Assembly: GCA_965153355.1 (NCBI GenBank) | Contig: OZ231128.1 | Coordinates: 40,362,001-40,426,000, forward strand | Reading direction: 5' to 3' | Length of the DNA stretch: 64,000 nt | Origin: Flaccisagitta enflata | Taxonomy: Eukaryota; Chaetognatha; Sagittoidea; Aphragmophora | Shown here: positions 48,346 to 59,189 of the stretch, one piece after another | Numbering within the stretch: position 1 is the first letter of the stretch | How the letters are laid out: each line of letters opens with the position of its first letter | The notes under the pieces: generated by a model | Database searches by the model: none | Told to the model about the DNA's origin: nothing | The model's input: the letters and a program-made list of their open reading frames with translations, nothing else | Program-made: the position numbers and the translations under genes

Positions 48346-48989
48346 TAGCTTGTACCTAAATGACTAAAACCAATAAAATCAGAATTCTACAAGTAGTTCT
48401 TGTTGTGGGGCTGTCTTGGGCTTCTAATGGCATCAATTTTGGTCTGAAAAATTTGCATCTTGCTGTCCGCGCCTTACCTTGAATTTTCCTTCAGCCTATG
48501 GGAAACCAAATATTTCAAAGTGCTTAAATCTCTGTTTTGACTGCAGATTTGAAATCTGCAGAAAAAACTGTTAATTGAAAGTGCTTTCCTTTTTTCGATA
48601 TTCCTTCGGGATCATAGTCAAAATTCATCTTAAAGATATAAAAAAAGGTAAGTTCGGCGATTTTACATAGAAATAAAAGAGAAAGGTAAGTTTTGCAAAC
48701 TTTGACACTTATTTTGAGCACCTTCTAGTTGGAATATTGAAAAAAGGAAAGCACTTTCAATTAACAGTTTTTTCTGCAGATTTCAAATCTGCAGTCAAAA
48801 CAGAGATTTAAGCACTTTGAAATTTTTGGTTTCCCATAGGCTGAAGGAAAATTCAAGGTAAGGCGCGGACAGCAAGATGCAATTTTTTCAGACCAAAGGT
48901 GATGTCATTGGAAGCCCAAGACAGCCCCACAATAAGAACTACTTGTGGAGTTCTGATTTTATTGTTTATTGTCATTTCAGTACAAGCTA
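48346..48989. mobile_element. 644-bp foldback transposon, copy 1, 8-bp TSD
   Basis: Long inverted arms run inward from TAGCTTGTAC and GTACAAGCTA and include CTGCAGATTTGAAATCTGCA and CTTTCCTTTTTTCGATATTC-type blocks; each arm is roughly 250 bp. ATATCAGG flanks both ends exactly (48338-48345 and 48990-48997). It sits inside family D copy D6. The 65-codon minus frame is an arm by-product. The 8-bp duplication suits hAT or P-like elements, but TAGCTTGTAC does not settle which. Confidence 0.92.
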
Positions 48990-49059
48990 ATATCAGGGCA
49001 ACGGGTATCGCTGACAACATATTGCCCTTGGGCGACTGGTTAAGTTTGATGGTGGTGTA

Positions 49060-49190
49060 ACAAGGCCAAGTAGGCCAATAAGGTGCGACGTGTGGATCGA
49101 CGAACGAATGCGTTACCCGACCGACCAACCAACCGACCGACCAACCAACGGACACAGCCAGTTATAGAGGTGCTTTGTCGCACCTAAAAA
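49060..49190 (+). repeat. Family B repeat B3, full length
   Basis: ACAAGGCCAAGTAGGCCAAT, GGTGCGACGTGTGGATCG, CGAATGCGTTACCC, a GACCGACCAACC array, CAGCCAGTTATAGAGG, the hairpin GGTGC-TTTGTC-GCACC and TAAAAAC. Confidence 0.88.
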
Positions 49191-49401
49191 CGTGTGATGG
49201 TGGTGTTTCGAAGTCCTGTGGTTTTTCATAGGGTGAAAAGTGGTTTTGATTATTTGTGAGTTTGTATTATTTTTGAGAGTACTACTGATCGGCGTGGTTT
49301 TTTTACAGTCGCATGTGGTAATGAGAATTGATGACATACAGCCTCGATCAAAGGTACATCACAAGTGCGACATTTAGAAGGAAAATAGCTTCAGCAAGCA
49401 A

Positions 49402-49548
49402 AACAAGGCCAAGTAGGCCAAAAAGGTTTGACGTGTGGATCGTCGAACGAATGCGTTACCCGACCAACAAACAAACCAACCAACAGTCCAACCAACCAAC
49501 CGTCCAACCAAGAGACACAGCCAGTTATAGAGGTGCTTTGTCGCACCA
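49402..49548 (+). repeat. Family B repeat B4, full length
   Basis: Same order as B3. The array is different (AACAAACAAACCAACCAAC type), while head and hairpin are nearly identical. The end is GCACCAAATTAAG instead of GCACCTAAAA. Confidence 0.88.
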
Positions 49549-49689
49549 AATTAAGATGGAAATGATACCTTCAGTCGTGCAAGCAAGATGAAATTCTAAC
49601 TGACGTAGGCCGAAGGTACTGGGACTCTTCAGTTAAAATGTCATGACGCTGGACCGATTAGAAGTATGCTTTTAACGTCTGCGTCAATC

Positions 49690-49920
49690 TTAGCCTGTGC
49701 ACTTTAACACTTAAAGCCTGGCCGTTGTAACGATTTGGACTTTGGCGTGCTATGGCTATTCTAGGATGGGGCGCTGTGACCATTTTAAGGAGTAGTAATG
49801 ATTATGGGATTTGCCGCTGTGGCGAGCTTAGGCTTTTTTAGCTTTAATGATTACAAGGGGAGGCGTGGTGGAGAGTTGGGCTAAGGCAATTTAATGATTG
49901 GGTACTGTGGTGATTATTTG
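49690..49920. repeat. GGCGCTGTGGCGATTT-type minisatellite, left part
   Basis: Degenerate units of about 30 bp around TAGGATGGGGCGCTGTGACC. Related units reappear at 50695-51055. Confidence 0.5.
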
Positions 49921-49924
49921 GAAA

Positions 49925-50574
49925 AAAAGTCGAAGAGACGAAGTCCCTTCGATCTTTTTGAGTCCTGCAGAGTTTTTTAGATTTCCCTTTTTCTCATGAA
50001 GCGTTTGGGAAAGTTGATCATTTTTTGGGGTCAAATGATGCTACGCATGAAATTAACAGCTATGATAGAGCAAAGTCTCCTCTTTCAGATGACGCCAAGC
50101 AGAATTCTGTGCGATCGATAGTTTTGGAGCTATGATTGATTTGTATTCACACTATAGAGTGTAGTACAGTGACAAGAAAACAAAACACAAACAAAAATAA
50201 ATAAATAGATACACAGGCAAGCAAAGAAATACGAAGTGACTCATGAGAGCAAGTCATGTGCACAAGCACTGATTGTGCCAATACAGATTCTATGAAATAA
50301 GGGCCTTTGGCCTCACACAGTTAGACATTAGAGTGAAGCACAAGCTAAGGCGCTCAGTGTACCATCTCTGGTTCTGTTGACGAAACCATTCTTCCGTGTG
50401 TCGACGAGCTCTTCCCACGTGGGTCTCCCCAAGAATTTTTGCAGCTGGGAAATTAAATCTTTTTTTTATTTTCGCATTGACTCTGACTTTTATGACGCTA
50501 GCTTTTTATCCTGCTCGCTCATGGTTTTTGATGAACCTCTCTCTTTCTCTTTCTCTTTCTCTGTCTGTCTGTCT
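49925..50574. other. No recognised feature
   Basis: No gene identified. It separates two parts of a similar minisatellite. Confidence 0.45.
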
Positions 50575-50591
50575 GTCTGTCTCTGTATCTG

Positions 50592-50664
<73 letters not shown>
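50575..50664. repeat. (CTGT)n(CT)n microsatellite
   Basis: GTCT variants, then pure CT to 50664. Confidence 0.93.
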
Positions 50665-50670
<6 letters not shown>

Positions 50671-50694
50671 TAACGACTTTTTTCCTACGGCGAT

Positions 50695-51055
50695 TAGCCG
50701 CCTTTATTGGTAAGATTGTGTGCTGTGACCATCTTTAGTATTGAAGGCTGTGGGGAGTATAGAATTTTGCCCTGAGCTAAGGCAATTTTAGGATTGGGCG
50801 CTGTTGCCTGTAGTGACTTTTGGATTCTGCACTGTGGGGAGTATAGAATTTGGCGCAATGAAGATTTAAGGAGTGCTGCCTTGGCGATCAGTTGGAAGTT
50901 GCACGGTGGCAATTTAAGAAGTGGTAGTTTGGTGATTATAGATTTGAGCGTTATGGCGACTGAAGGATTGGGTGCTGAGGGGAATTTAGGGATGGCCGGT
51001 TGGGCACCGTTGCGATATTGGAGAGGGCATTGCGGTGATTGTAAGTCAGAGTGGT
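50695..51055. repeat. GATTGGGCGCTGTTGCC-type minisatellite, right part
   Basis: Degenerate units such as TTAGGATTGGGCGCTGTTGC and GTGGGGAGTATAGAATTTGG (the latter at about 50752 and 50834). Confidence 0.5.
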
Positions 51056-51165
51056 GAGACAAACGGCCACTTTGCCGCTTCCGGGCGCCAAAAATATTAT
51101 CGCTGACTCGTCTTTTTCTTTTCCGTTTATGACGATTTTCAAGTTTCTGCCTCTCGTTTTTGAAG

Positions 51166-51535
<370 letters not shown>

Positions 51536-52941
51536 CTACCTAGAACAAAAGTCTTCGTTCACATTGGGTAAAAGTTCATTTATTCATATAAGAACGACAA
51601 ATTCATTGGTATTTTGGTTTCAATATTTCGTGTGACCTCCCGCCGCCGCCATGACTGCTTCCATGCGTCTTTGTAATGACTCGTAGAGCTTCTGTAGGTA
51701 TTCTTCCATGACTTGTCGCCAGACCTTTCTCGCGATTTTTTTCAGTCCCGAAATTGACGTAGCTCGTTGCTTGCGTTGAAGATGTTTCATCTGCGACCAG
51801 AGATTTTCGATCGGATTGAGATCCGGCAAATTCCCCGGCCAACCCTCGAACTTCTTCACGCCGCGATCCTGAAGCCACTTTTGCGTAGACTTGGCGCGAT
51901 GAGCGGGCGCTCCATCTTCCATGTACTGGAATGGCTTCCTCGAGTTGACTTTGAGGAATTCGGTGATGCCGACGGTCTTCAAAACTTGTTGGTACTTCTT
52001 AGCGTCAACAGAGCCGTTGATGAACACCAACTTGCTCTTCTCTTTCGCGGTCACGGCCCCAAAGACCATGATCTTGAGGGCATGTTTTGTGGTCGTGGCA
52101 ACGCATTCCGCCTTGTAGGCTTCCCCCGGCCGGCGACGCACAAACTGAAACCTTCCGTTTTCCCGCAACTGGATCCAACTTTCGTCGGAAAAACAGACAC
52201 CCTTCCAGTCTTCAACCGACCAATCGCGATGTTCCTCTGCGAACTTAAGCCTCTTTGCTTTGATGAGCTCCGTCTTTAGTGGCTTTCGACGCGGCGTCTG
52301 TGCCGGAAGTTGAGCGGCAAGGAGACGGCGGATGACAGTCATACGGGAGACGTTGACGCCACATCGCTTTTTCCATTCGTCGTTTAACTCGGGAGCAGAC
52401 TTCCGACGATCTTTCAATGAAAGTTTCACCAAAACTTTGTCTTGCGCGGAGGTCGAGGCGATAGGACGTCTGGTGCGCGGCTGGTTTTCCATGCTCTTTG
52501 TCAACTTGAATTTTTGGATGATGCTGCTGACTGTTGATTGAGCGTATCCAAGCTTCTTGCCGATTGCCCGTTGGCTCAAGCCCTCATCACTCAGCGCAAT
52601 TATCGCCCCTCGGTCACTAAGCGGGACTTCATTTCCGCCGGGCAGTGTAAAAAATGCGAAAAAAAAAGACTAAATCTACAAAAAATAACGCTCTGACGCG
52701 TCTCTTGACGATGACGCTTACAACGACAAACTAACTCACTTTTTTTCTGCATTTTCGAAAATGACACGTTGCCTTCAAATTACTCTCATTCCTAAACGCT
52801 TAGAGCCACTGCAACGAGATTGGTGGCAAATGAAAGATCTTTCGACGCAGTTTTCGAATCTCACCGATTTTTCTTATCTATCTGCTCTAGAAGCACAGTT
52901 ATGTTAGTTTAAAGCTGAACGAAGACTTATGTTCTAGGTAG
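51536..52941 (-). mobile_element. Tc1/mariner transposon, essentially complete
   Basis: The 1406-bp element has 26-bp terminal inverted repeats (51536-51561 and 52916-52941, one mismatch) beginning CTACCTAGAACA. TA lies outside both ends (51534-51535 and 52942-52943). One transposase frame fills it on the minus strand. The left TIR lies directly next to a family A-type tail, so it probably inserted into an A copy. Size, TIR and TSD all fit Tc1-like elements. Confidence 0.93.
51620..52645 (-). CDS. Tc1-like DD35E transposase, initiator ATG lost
   Basis: Cut-and-paste transposase. The minus-strand frame is 341 codons from a CTG at 52645 to TGA at 51620, the usual Tc1 length. Upstream of that CTG the frame reaches a stop near 52672 without any ATG. 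The normal N-terminus LSDRGAIIALSDEGLSQRAI is intact (residues 9-28), so the CTG probably replaces the original ATG. Residues about 13-45 form the first paired-type helix-turn-helix, an RTRRP linker follows (about 57-61), and about 70-108 form a second HTH. The catalytic triad is D154 (CFSDESW), D244 (YMEDGAPAH) and E280 (PDLNPIENLW). There are 35 residues between D244 and E280, one more than classic Tc1 DD34E. No internal stop or frameshift is present. The first internal in-frame ATG lies after the first HTH, so that product would bind DNA poorly. Activity therefore depends on non-AUG initiation, which I cannot judge. Confidence 0.93.
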   Translation of the reverse strand: MPGGNEVPLSDRGAIIALSDEGLSQRAIGKKLGYAQSTVSSIIQKFKLTKSMENQPRTRRPIASTSAQDKVLVKLSLKDRRKSAPELNDEWKKRCGVNVSRMTVIRRLLAAQLPAQTPRRKPLKTELIKAKRLKFAEEHRDWSVEDWKGVCFSDESWIQLRENGRFQFVRRRPGEAYKAECVATTTKHALKIMVFGAVTAKEKSKLVFINGSVDAKKYQQVLKTVGITEFLKVNSRKPFQYMEDGAPAHRAKSTQKWLQDRGVKKFEGWPGNLPDLNPIENLWSQMKHLQRKQRATSISGLKKIARKVWRQVMEEYLQKLYESLQRRMEAVMAAAGGHTKY

Positions 52942-52943
52942 TA

Positions 52944-53286
52944 TCTCCCCTTTGCCGTCAACTCTTCCTTTTTCCCTGTTGGAGAACGCGATAGAACAGA
53001 ATTTTGGTTTTGCCATTCAGGCATATGATTAAATAGTGCGCAATGACATGTGCATCTTTATGTGTGAAAGGAAAACAGCACGAGGTCGCATCATTTACTT
53101 TATAACGCCGCACCCCATATCATATTTCCCCTGAAATTTATAGATAAGGAAGAGGAAGAGGAAGATGGAACCCCTATATTTACAATGGAGAATGAAGGTG
53201 CGGCACCGAAGTAGTTCCTCTCACATTGCTCATGCGGTCGAATGGCTAAGCCAAAATCCTGTTCTTTCACGTGTCCCATATCAATA
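52944..53286. other. No recognised feature
   Basis: No supportable feature seen. Confidence 0.4.
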
Positions 53287-53487
53287 GTCGCGTACTACGC
53301 GACTCTACACCTCGCTTTGTCGGTCCGTCGGTTCGTCTGTGGGCCCATCGGTCCGTCACACTTTACTTTTTTAAGGTTTTTTTTGCGGCCTTTGGCCTCA
53401 CTGCTCCTACCCAAATGATCAAGTGACCTCAATTACAGCCCCTGCTTACCGCACGCGACATGGATAGCCGTGTATCCGGCCTTGTTT
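53287..53487 (-). repeat. Family A repeat A17, full length
   Basis: Hairpin AGTCGCGTACTACGCGACT, CCTCGCTTTGTCGGTCC, CGGT/CCGT array, TTTTTTGCGGCCTTTGGCCT, GTGACCTCAATTACAGCCCC, GCCGTGTATCCGGCCTTGTT. Same subfamily as A2, A18 and A20. Confidence 0.88.
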
Positions 53488-53489
53488 AT

Positions 53490-54865
53490 CTCCCATCGTG
53501 TCGGTATCTTTTCCCTAACCCCTAACCCCCTTACTCTCCCTTTTCCCCTCTATCACTCTTTCACATCTCTTTTGATTTACAACTTTGGCTGTCAAAGAAG
53601 AGGAGATGGGAAAAAAGTCACATGATTCATTGTCTCATGAAGGAAAAAAATTTGGAAAAAGTTTTAAAACTTGAAATAAAAAAGTTTTATGAACCTTGAA
53701 CCGGCCTTTTACGCGTGCGTGCTTGAAAGATCTTTCTCTCTCTTTTTTAAAGATGCGAACCATTTTACTTTGCTGTTTCGGTCGGTCGGACCGTTACATT
53801 TTTTAGGTCAATTGCGTCATTCATAGGCTTAGAATTTAGTCTTAGCCTTAGGTTTTTACTTTCCATGTCATCAACACAGTTGCTACGTAAAAGTATGGAC
53901 CTCACTAGAAACAGACTGAGCTGGCAAACTGAAACAATTAAATCAAGTTTATTCGTAAGACTAAGAGGGATTTTGGAGATATTCTTAAGACGCATCAACT
54001 GGACATCTGTTGGCCTTGTTTTACCACTCTCTCGTGCCCGGACGTATTTTCGTCTTCTGCCATCTCTTTCTCCGTCTTGAATGAAGGAAAAACGCCGACA
54101 GCCACGTGAGATTTTATCTTCTCAATCGCGGGAGAAAACAAAACGACTTTCCTTCATCTTTCTTCTTTCATCCTTTAATTCTCTCTCATTGTCGAAGATA
54201 TGACGGACTGACAGCCGCGATTCGGAGAAATGATACCTCCAGCAACCTACTCTGGTCTACCTCTTTGCTCTAACAAATTCTATCCATGAAAAATATTTTT
54301 TTTCTGAATTTTGACCACAAAAACGAATGTTGTAACAAACGAGTGAAAAATGAATTAAATGGTAGGGAAATCCATAGGTTTCTATCTGGGAGAAGAAACA
54401 CGACCAAGCAGGCCGGTGGGTAAACCCAGTGACTGACTTAAATTTTATATAGAGCATGGCTGAACAGAAGATCGACCTACCGACCTCATGTGAAAAAAAC
54501 TCAGGCATTCTCTTATGAGTTATGATGAAGTGGAACAATGCCCCTCACTATACTATATTACACAAAAAGATGGATGTATGAGGGAGGGAAAAATGGAAAA
54601 AAAGAGTTTTCTCACTAATTGGAAGCGGAAGCAGTGGAAGCGGTATGTAAATGGACTGCTTCCACATCCCTAGTTTCTGTACATCTAGCATCTTCAGTAC
54701 ATAATAAAAAAACTGGCAACTGGCTATGATTGGGAATAAAGCATCTTATTGTCGGTCTATGTTTCAAATATCACCCGCCTTGTTACACCCGTACTCACTC
54801 AGAAAAGCACTCTCTGCCAGAGAGCCAGACCTTAGAAATGCGAAACACAACTAAGTAAGGGCAAG

Positions 54866-54867
<2 letters not shown>
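53490..54867. other. No recognised feature
   Basis: No gene or repeat assigned. CCCTAACCCCTAACCCCC at 53514-53531 is a very short telomere-like run. Confidence 0.5.

Positions 54868-54959
<92 letters not shown>
54868..54959. repeat. (CA)n microsatellite
   Basis: Pure CA array of about 92 bp, directly followed by a family A head. Confidence 0.95.
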
Positions 54960-54960
<1 letters not shown>

Positions 54961-54963
54961 AAA

Positions 54964-55082
54964 CTAGGCCGGATACACGGCTACCCCAGTCGCGTGCAGG
55001 GCCCATATTTAAGGTCACTAGAGCATTTGGGCAGGAGCAGAAATGCCAAAGACTGCAAAAACATTGAAAGTGTGAAATTTTA
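54964..55082 (+). repeat. Family A repeat A18, head and middle
   Basis: CTAGGCCGGATACACGGCTA, CCCAGTCGCGTGCAGGG, TTAAGGTCACTAGAGCATTT, GGGCAGGAGCAGAAATGCC. The array and hairpin are missing. Confidence 0.8.
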
Positions 55083-55106
55083 TGAGCCAACCATGATACC
55101 ATAATG

Positions 55107-55328
55107 CACCTTGACCTGGGGGCTGAGAAAAACCCGAGATGAATCTCAATAGCTTAAATTACATGAAAAGCATACTTCTATTTTACATGAAGAAAGCCGA
55201 TGGTTTTGCAGAGCTTCAGTTAAAATTTCATCTCACTGGGTTAACTAGAAGTATGCTCTTCATGTAAATTAAGCTATTGAAACACGCTAGATTCATCTCG
55301 GGTTTTTCTCAGCCCCCAGATCAAGGTG
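55107..55328. mobile_element. Foldback MITE, TIR CACCTTGAYCTGGGG
   Basis: Arms of about 85 bp start CACCTTGACCTGGGGGCTGA on the left and the inverse at 55328. TA follows on the right (55329-55330); the left side has TG. An internal piece (CTTCAGTTAAAATTTCAT to AGAAGTATGCT) resembles 49630-49675. Confidence 0.75.
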
Positions 55329-55330
55329 TA

Positions 55331-56735
55331 ATGGTTGTATCGGCACATGCTGGGGCAATAGTGGCTTGCTAAAGAAATTGTTTCAATAACTGATAACAGT
55401 CACCGTTGTAGTTTTACAAAATTTTTCTGTTGCGGATTGGGACGTAGACACTGACTGATCTCGATGTGGAATACGTCGTCGCTGTCATAAGGATGTCGCT
55501 GTCATTAGGATGCAAATCTCGTAGACTTGACATAATTGTCTCATGCAAAACCTCCACAAGAGAAAAAAACCCAGGGGACAAAAGCCGCAGATAAAAGAAA
55601 AAAATTGAGAGAACCAAATTTCCAAGCTTAGTTGAGTCTCAAATCGCAGTTACAAAAACAACGCCAGGAAGACAAAAAAGAGAGATGGAGATGAAGTGAT
55701 GATGTTTTGAGATAATGCGCGAGTGAAATTTGAGGGAAGACATCTGCTCTCTCTGGTGGAAGGAAGGAGAAAGGAGACGTGAAAGAAGGAAAAAACAAAA
55801 AGTCAAAAGAGAAGAAACAAAAGAATAACGACGTGAAAGAGAAAGAACGGACGATAGTTTCCGTCACCGCTTGGGTAAAAAAAGATGCACCCACTCTTGA
55901 ATTGTTGATACAGATACAAAAGACAGTTTTGATAATCTTCGATTAAAACATTTTCAAAGATTTCAAAAAAAAAAAATGAATTTAGACTAATCCTAGGTCT
56001 GTATCTAACGGTTTATAAGCTAGGGCCCTGCAAAGAGCTCATTTTATATGTGTTTAAAATGAGGCCATGTTTTTGAAAATGCAAAATTTTACGTTTGAAT
56101 AGAATCTTAAAATTTTCCCTAAAACAAGTCAAGTTGCAAAATCAAATTCTTTTTAAAATTCCTTCTTTTTTCTCCCCTATCTACTTGTTCAATACTCTCT
56201 TTTATCTACCAATGCTTTTCTATGCAAAATGAAAACAAATACAGTATGCTAAATACATTTTTTTATGTATTAAAAAAATGTTTTGACTCGTCAAATTTGA
56301 TTTTTGTTTGCACCTCGACTTAAGTCCATTAAGTCAATGGAGTCGTTAAAGTCATTTTAGGTCTTTAAGTTATTTAAACTCATCTTGAGTCATTTTAAGT
56401 CATCTCGAGTAATTTAAAGTCATCATAAGTTATCTATGTCCCGCACGCGACTAGCGACTTATAGGTGTTGGCCTTGTTTTGCTAAAATTCAGCTTTTGCA
56501 TAGGGAATGCTGAACTATTAACTATAAAGGGCAATGTTTACACTCAAACTAGTGTTATTGAAAACGAAACAATATAGCAATACCGAATCGGCGCAAAATG
56601 AAAGAACTTTCGCTTTCGTAGGGTTTTCAAATGGTCTGCTGTACTTCATTACTACATCAAACGACTGAGGTTTGTTGACATTGCTTAATATATGTTGACA
56701 GATGTTCGGAAGTGGTCAAAACGAAGCTGCTGCAA
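55331..56735. other. Unassigned; TTAAGTCAT repeat and family A fragment
   Basis: 56315-56440 carries degenerate TTTAAGTCAT units of about 10-12 bp, the inverse of 40425-40580. ACGCGACTAGCGACTTATAG at about 56444 is a family A-type tail with GGCCTTGTTTTG next to it, meaning an almost fully deleted copy. No gene was found. Confidence 0.5.
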
Positions 56736-56737
56736 GA

Positions 56738-56738
56738 A

Positions 56739-56824
<86 letters not shown>

Positions 56825-56872
56825 CACAGACAGACAGACACACAGACAGACAGACAGACAGACACAGACAGC
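56738..56872. repeat. (GA)n(GACA)n microsatellite
   Basis: GA to about 56790, then GACA with CACA variants. Confidence 0.93.
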
Positions 56873-57189
56873 GGGAAGATACATATACACATTACACAAT
56901 CACACAGAATGGACATTGGACACAGAGAAGTAGTCAGACAGAAAGACAGACAAAAACAGGAAGAACAGAAGAGACAGACCCATGAAATTACAGAGTTACA
57001 AAAAAAGACAAACAGACATCAAACACTGGCAGACAGGGGTAGTTTGAGTGCCAGTGACACTGACAGAGACAGAGAGTAAAAATAGAGAAAGAAGAGGAAG
57101 GTGACGAATCGTTTTTCTCTGTTTTGACGCCAAGGCAGAAATCACATGAATACTGATCGACCAATCTTCAACGGCAAAATGATATGAGA

Positions 57190-57348
<159 letters not shown>

Positions 57349-57626
57349 TAGAGGCTGACAAGCCATCCATGTTTCAAATACAAATTTTTGTAAGTTGCTT
57401 TTTTTTTGCACGTTTCATAGAGGGACATAAGGTACCGATGCCTTTTTGAAAACCCGCACAACATGACAGGCAAACAGTCGCGTGCTTCGTATAGCCACCA
57501 TAAATAGAATAACATAACGACATTTTTTAATATTTACAAAGAAGTTGCATGATTACATAAGAATAAATTCACAGTATTACATAATAACATGAACGCCTGT
57601 AACGAAATATCGCCTATAACGAAATA

Positions 57627-58224
57627 CTATCTAAAAAATAGAAATGTTCCCACCTCTAAATTTAATCAATTTATTGACTCCATAACAAATACCTGTCAAT
57701 CACAAATCTTTCAATCATTGGTATTTGCTCCTTCTAGCTAAATTTTGGCTGCCATTTGTCAGGGGAGCGATTTGTATAGCTTCTAGAGGCACTTTGAAGT
57801 GATGACATACCAGGCCCTCAGACAGCTGTGCCAAATTTAGGCGGAAAGCACACACACATAAAGAAAATATGAAAAGCATACTGCTAGTCGGCCTAATGTG
57901 CTGAAATTTGTACCAAAGAGTTTCCAAACCTTTGTCCTACTACAGTAAAAATTTCATCATGATTGGCCAACCAGAAGTGAGTTTTTCTAGCTTTTAATTC
58001 TTAAGTTTATAATCCGCGGAACATGTTTCAAGAAACTTTTAAAAGGGATTATTTCATTCAATGTGAAATAACTTTTAAGCCCATTGAAATAGAGACACGC
58101 AGTTTGCACAGATTGCTTGGAAAGCTGAAGGGCTACAGTTTGGTCACCGATTTTTTCAAAATTAGTTGAATTGTTTAAGATCTATGCATCAAAACGTGCG
58201 GGAACATTTCTATTTTTTAGATAG
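57627..58224 (-). mobile_element. MITE family E copy 2
   Basis: The identical 25-bp ends begin CTATCTAAAAAATAGAAATG. TA lies at 57625-57626 and 58225-58226. Reverse-complemented, the interior aligns with 41181-41773 (for instance CCCGCACGTTT, CGGTGACCAAACTG and CAATGGGCTTAAAAGTTATT). It is 598 bp and non-coding. A family B head starts 5 bp beyond the right end. Confidence 0.85.
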
Positions 58225-58229
58225 TAAAT

Positions 58230-58330
58230 GACAAGGCCAAGTAAGTCAATATGTTCGCCGGGAGCTCAGTGTGGCCAATGGATGGACGAACAGACAATTG
58301 ACAATTGACAGACTGACGTAATGACGAAAT
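58230..58330 (+). repeat. Family B repeat B5, degenerate
   Basis: ACAAGGCCAAGTAAGTCAAT, CTCAGTGTGGCCAATGG and GACGAA/GACAATTGACA array-like units. No hairpin end is visible. Confidence 0.55.
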
Positions 58331-58820
58331 GACGAACGGACGCCGACGTAAGTGAAAATGTATAGAAATGAACAAATGGAGACAGTTTCTGTAAACGAAG
58401 GACCCAGGAAGAGATAGAACATCAAAACCAAAGAATTAGAAAGACAGACAAACGGAGGATTCAAGATTCGCTTTTGACCGATAAACAATGTCTCAATTGC
58501 TGCTTAGATTAAGTTTATGACCCTAGATGGCAGCGGCTGAGGACAAGCCAAATGCGACGTTCCTTTACTCATGGGTTGACTTTTGACCCGTCACTTAGGG
58601 GAAGCTAAAGTTGCAGCATCAATCCTCGGCCAATGCGGTTGTCTTTCTATGTCTTCGTTTCTGACACTTTCCATGAATATCTATGCCCTAATTCTTTTCA
58701 AAACATTTCGTTCACAAGGACTAGCTGCCATCTGTTTTGATAATGTAAAGTTACTGCGATCTCAGAGCGCTTTCATGTGAGCCCTAGTTCCTCCGTAAGA
58801 GATGCGCTCTTACGATCAGT
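58331..58820. other. No recognised feature
   Basis: No supportable feature seen. Confidence 0.45.
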
Positions 58821-58979
58821 TTTTTTAGTCTCGGACACGCGACTCTAACAGCCACATTTTGGTCATTCCGTCGGTCCGTTGGTCCGTCGGTCCGTCAGTC
58901 CGTCACAAAGTCTTTTTTGGGGTTTTCCGTTCCTGCCCACCCGTCCACGACAAAGGTTGCCATGTATCCGGCCTTGTTT
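58821..58979 (-). repeat. Family A repeat A19, full length
   Basis: TTTTTTAG, hairpin TCTCGGACACGCGA (imperfect), GTCGGTCCGTTGGTCCG array, TCCTGCCCACCCGTCCACGA, GCCATGTATCCGGCCTTGTT. Confidence 0.82.
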
Positions 58980-59099
58980 CGTCACACATGTGGAAACGCT
59001 GTTTTTTTTTTAAGTAGTTACCAATTGGTACGATTTGAATATTGTATTAAGTTTATCCATTCAACGTCAACCGCCCCCTCGCAAACACATCCTTCCCTC

Positions 59100-59180
59100 T
59101 CAGCTCTTGACTCTCTCTTTCTCTCTTTCTCTCTTTCTCTATTTCTCTCTTTCTCTCTTTCTCTCTTTCTCTCTTTCTTT
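59100..59180. repeat. (CTTTCTCT)n microsatellite
   Basis: CTTT/CTCT units, ending at the start of family D copy D7. Confidence 0.85.
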
Positions 59181-59189
59181 CTTCCTTTT

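Larger units (their letters stand above)
47571..49042. mobile_element. Family D element, copy D6, with nested foldback
   Basis: The left end GGGCAGCGGCCCTGAAGGGG and TCCTGTAGCACACAAGGGGAC lead to two repeat cores (47655-47885 and 47955-48235), separated by a second copy of the GTAGAACACATGGGGACTTT block. The inverted end AAAAGTCCCCCTGTGTTCTA-to-GGGCCGCTGCCC follows at 48255-48310. The far end GGGCAACGGGTATCGCTGAC with CCCTTGGGCGACTGG lies at 48995-49042, displaced by the foldback at 48346-48989. Without the foldback and its 8-bp duplication the copy would be about 820 bp. Confidence 0.75.

Noticed and set aside
51620-52579. Start of the Tc1 transposase at the TTG codon at 52579
   Set aside because: The conserved N-terminal residues GAIIALSDEG lie upstream in the same frame, so the coding sequence begins further up, most likely at the CTG at 52645.
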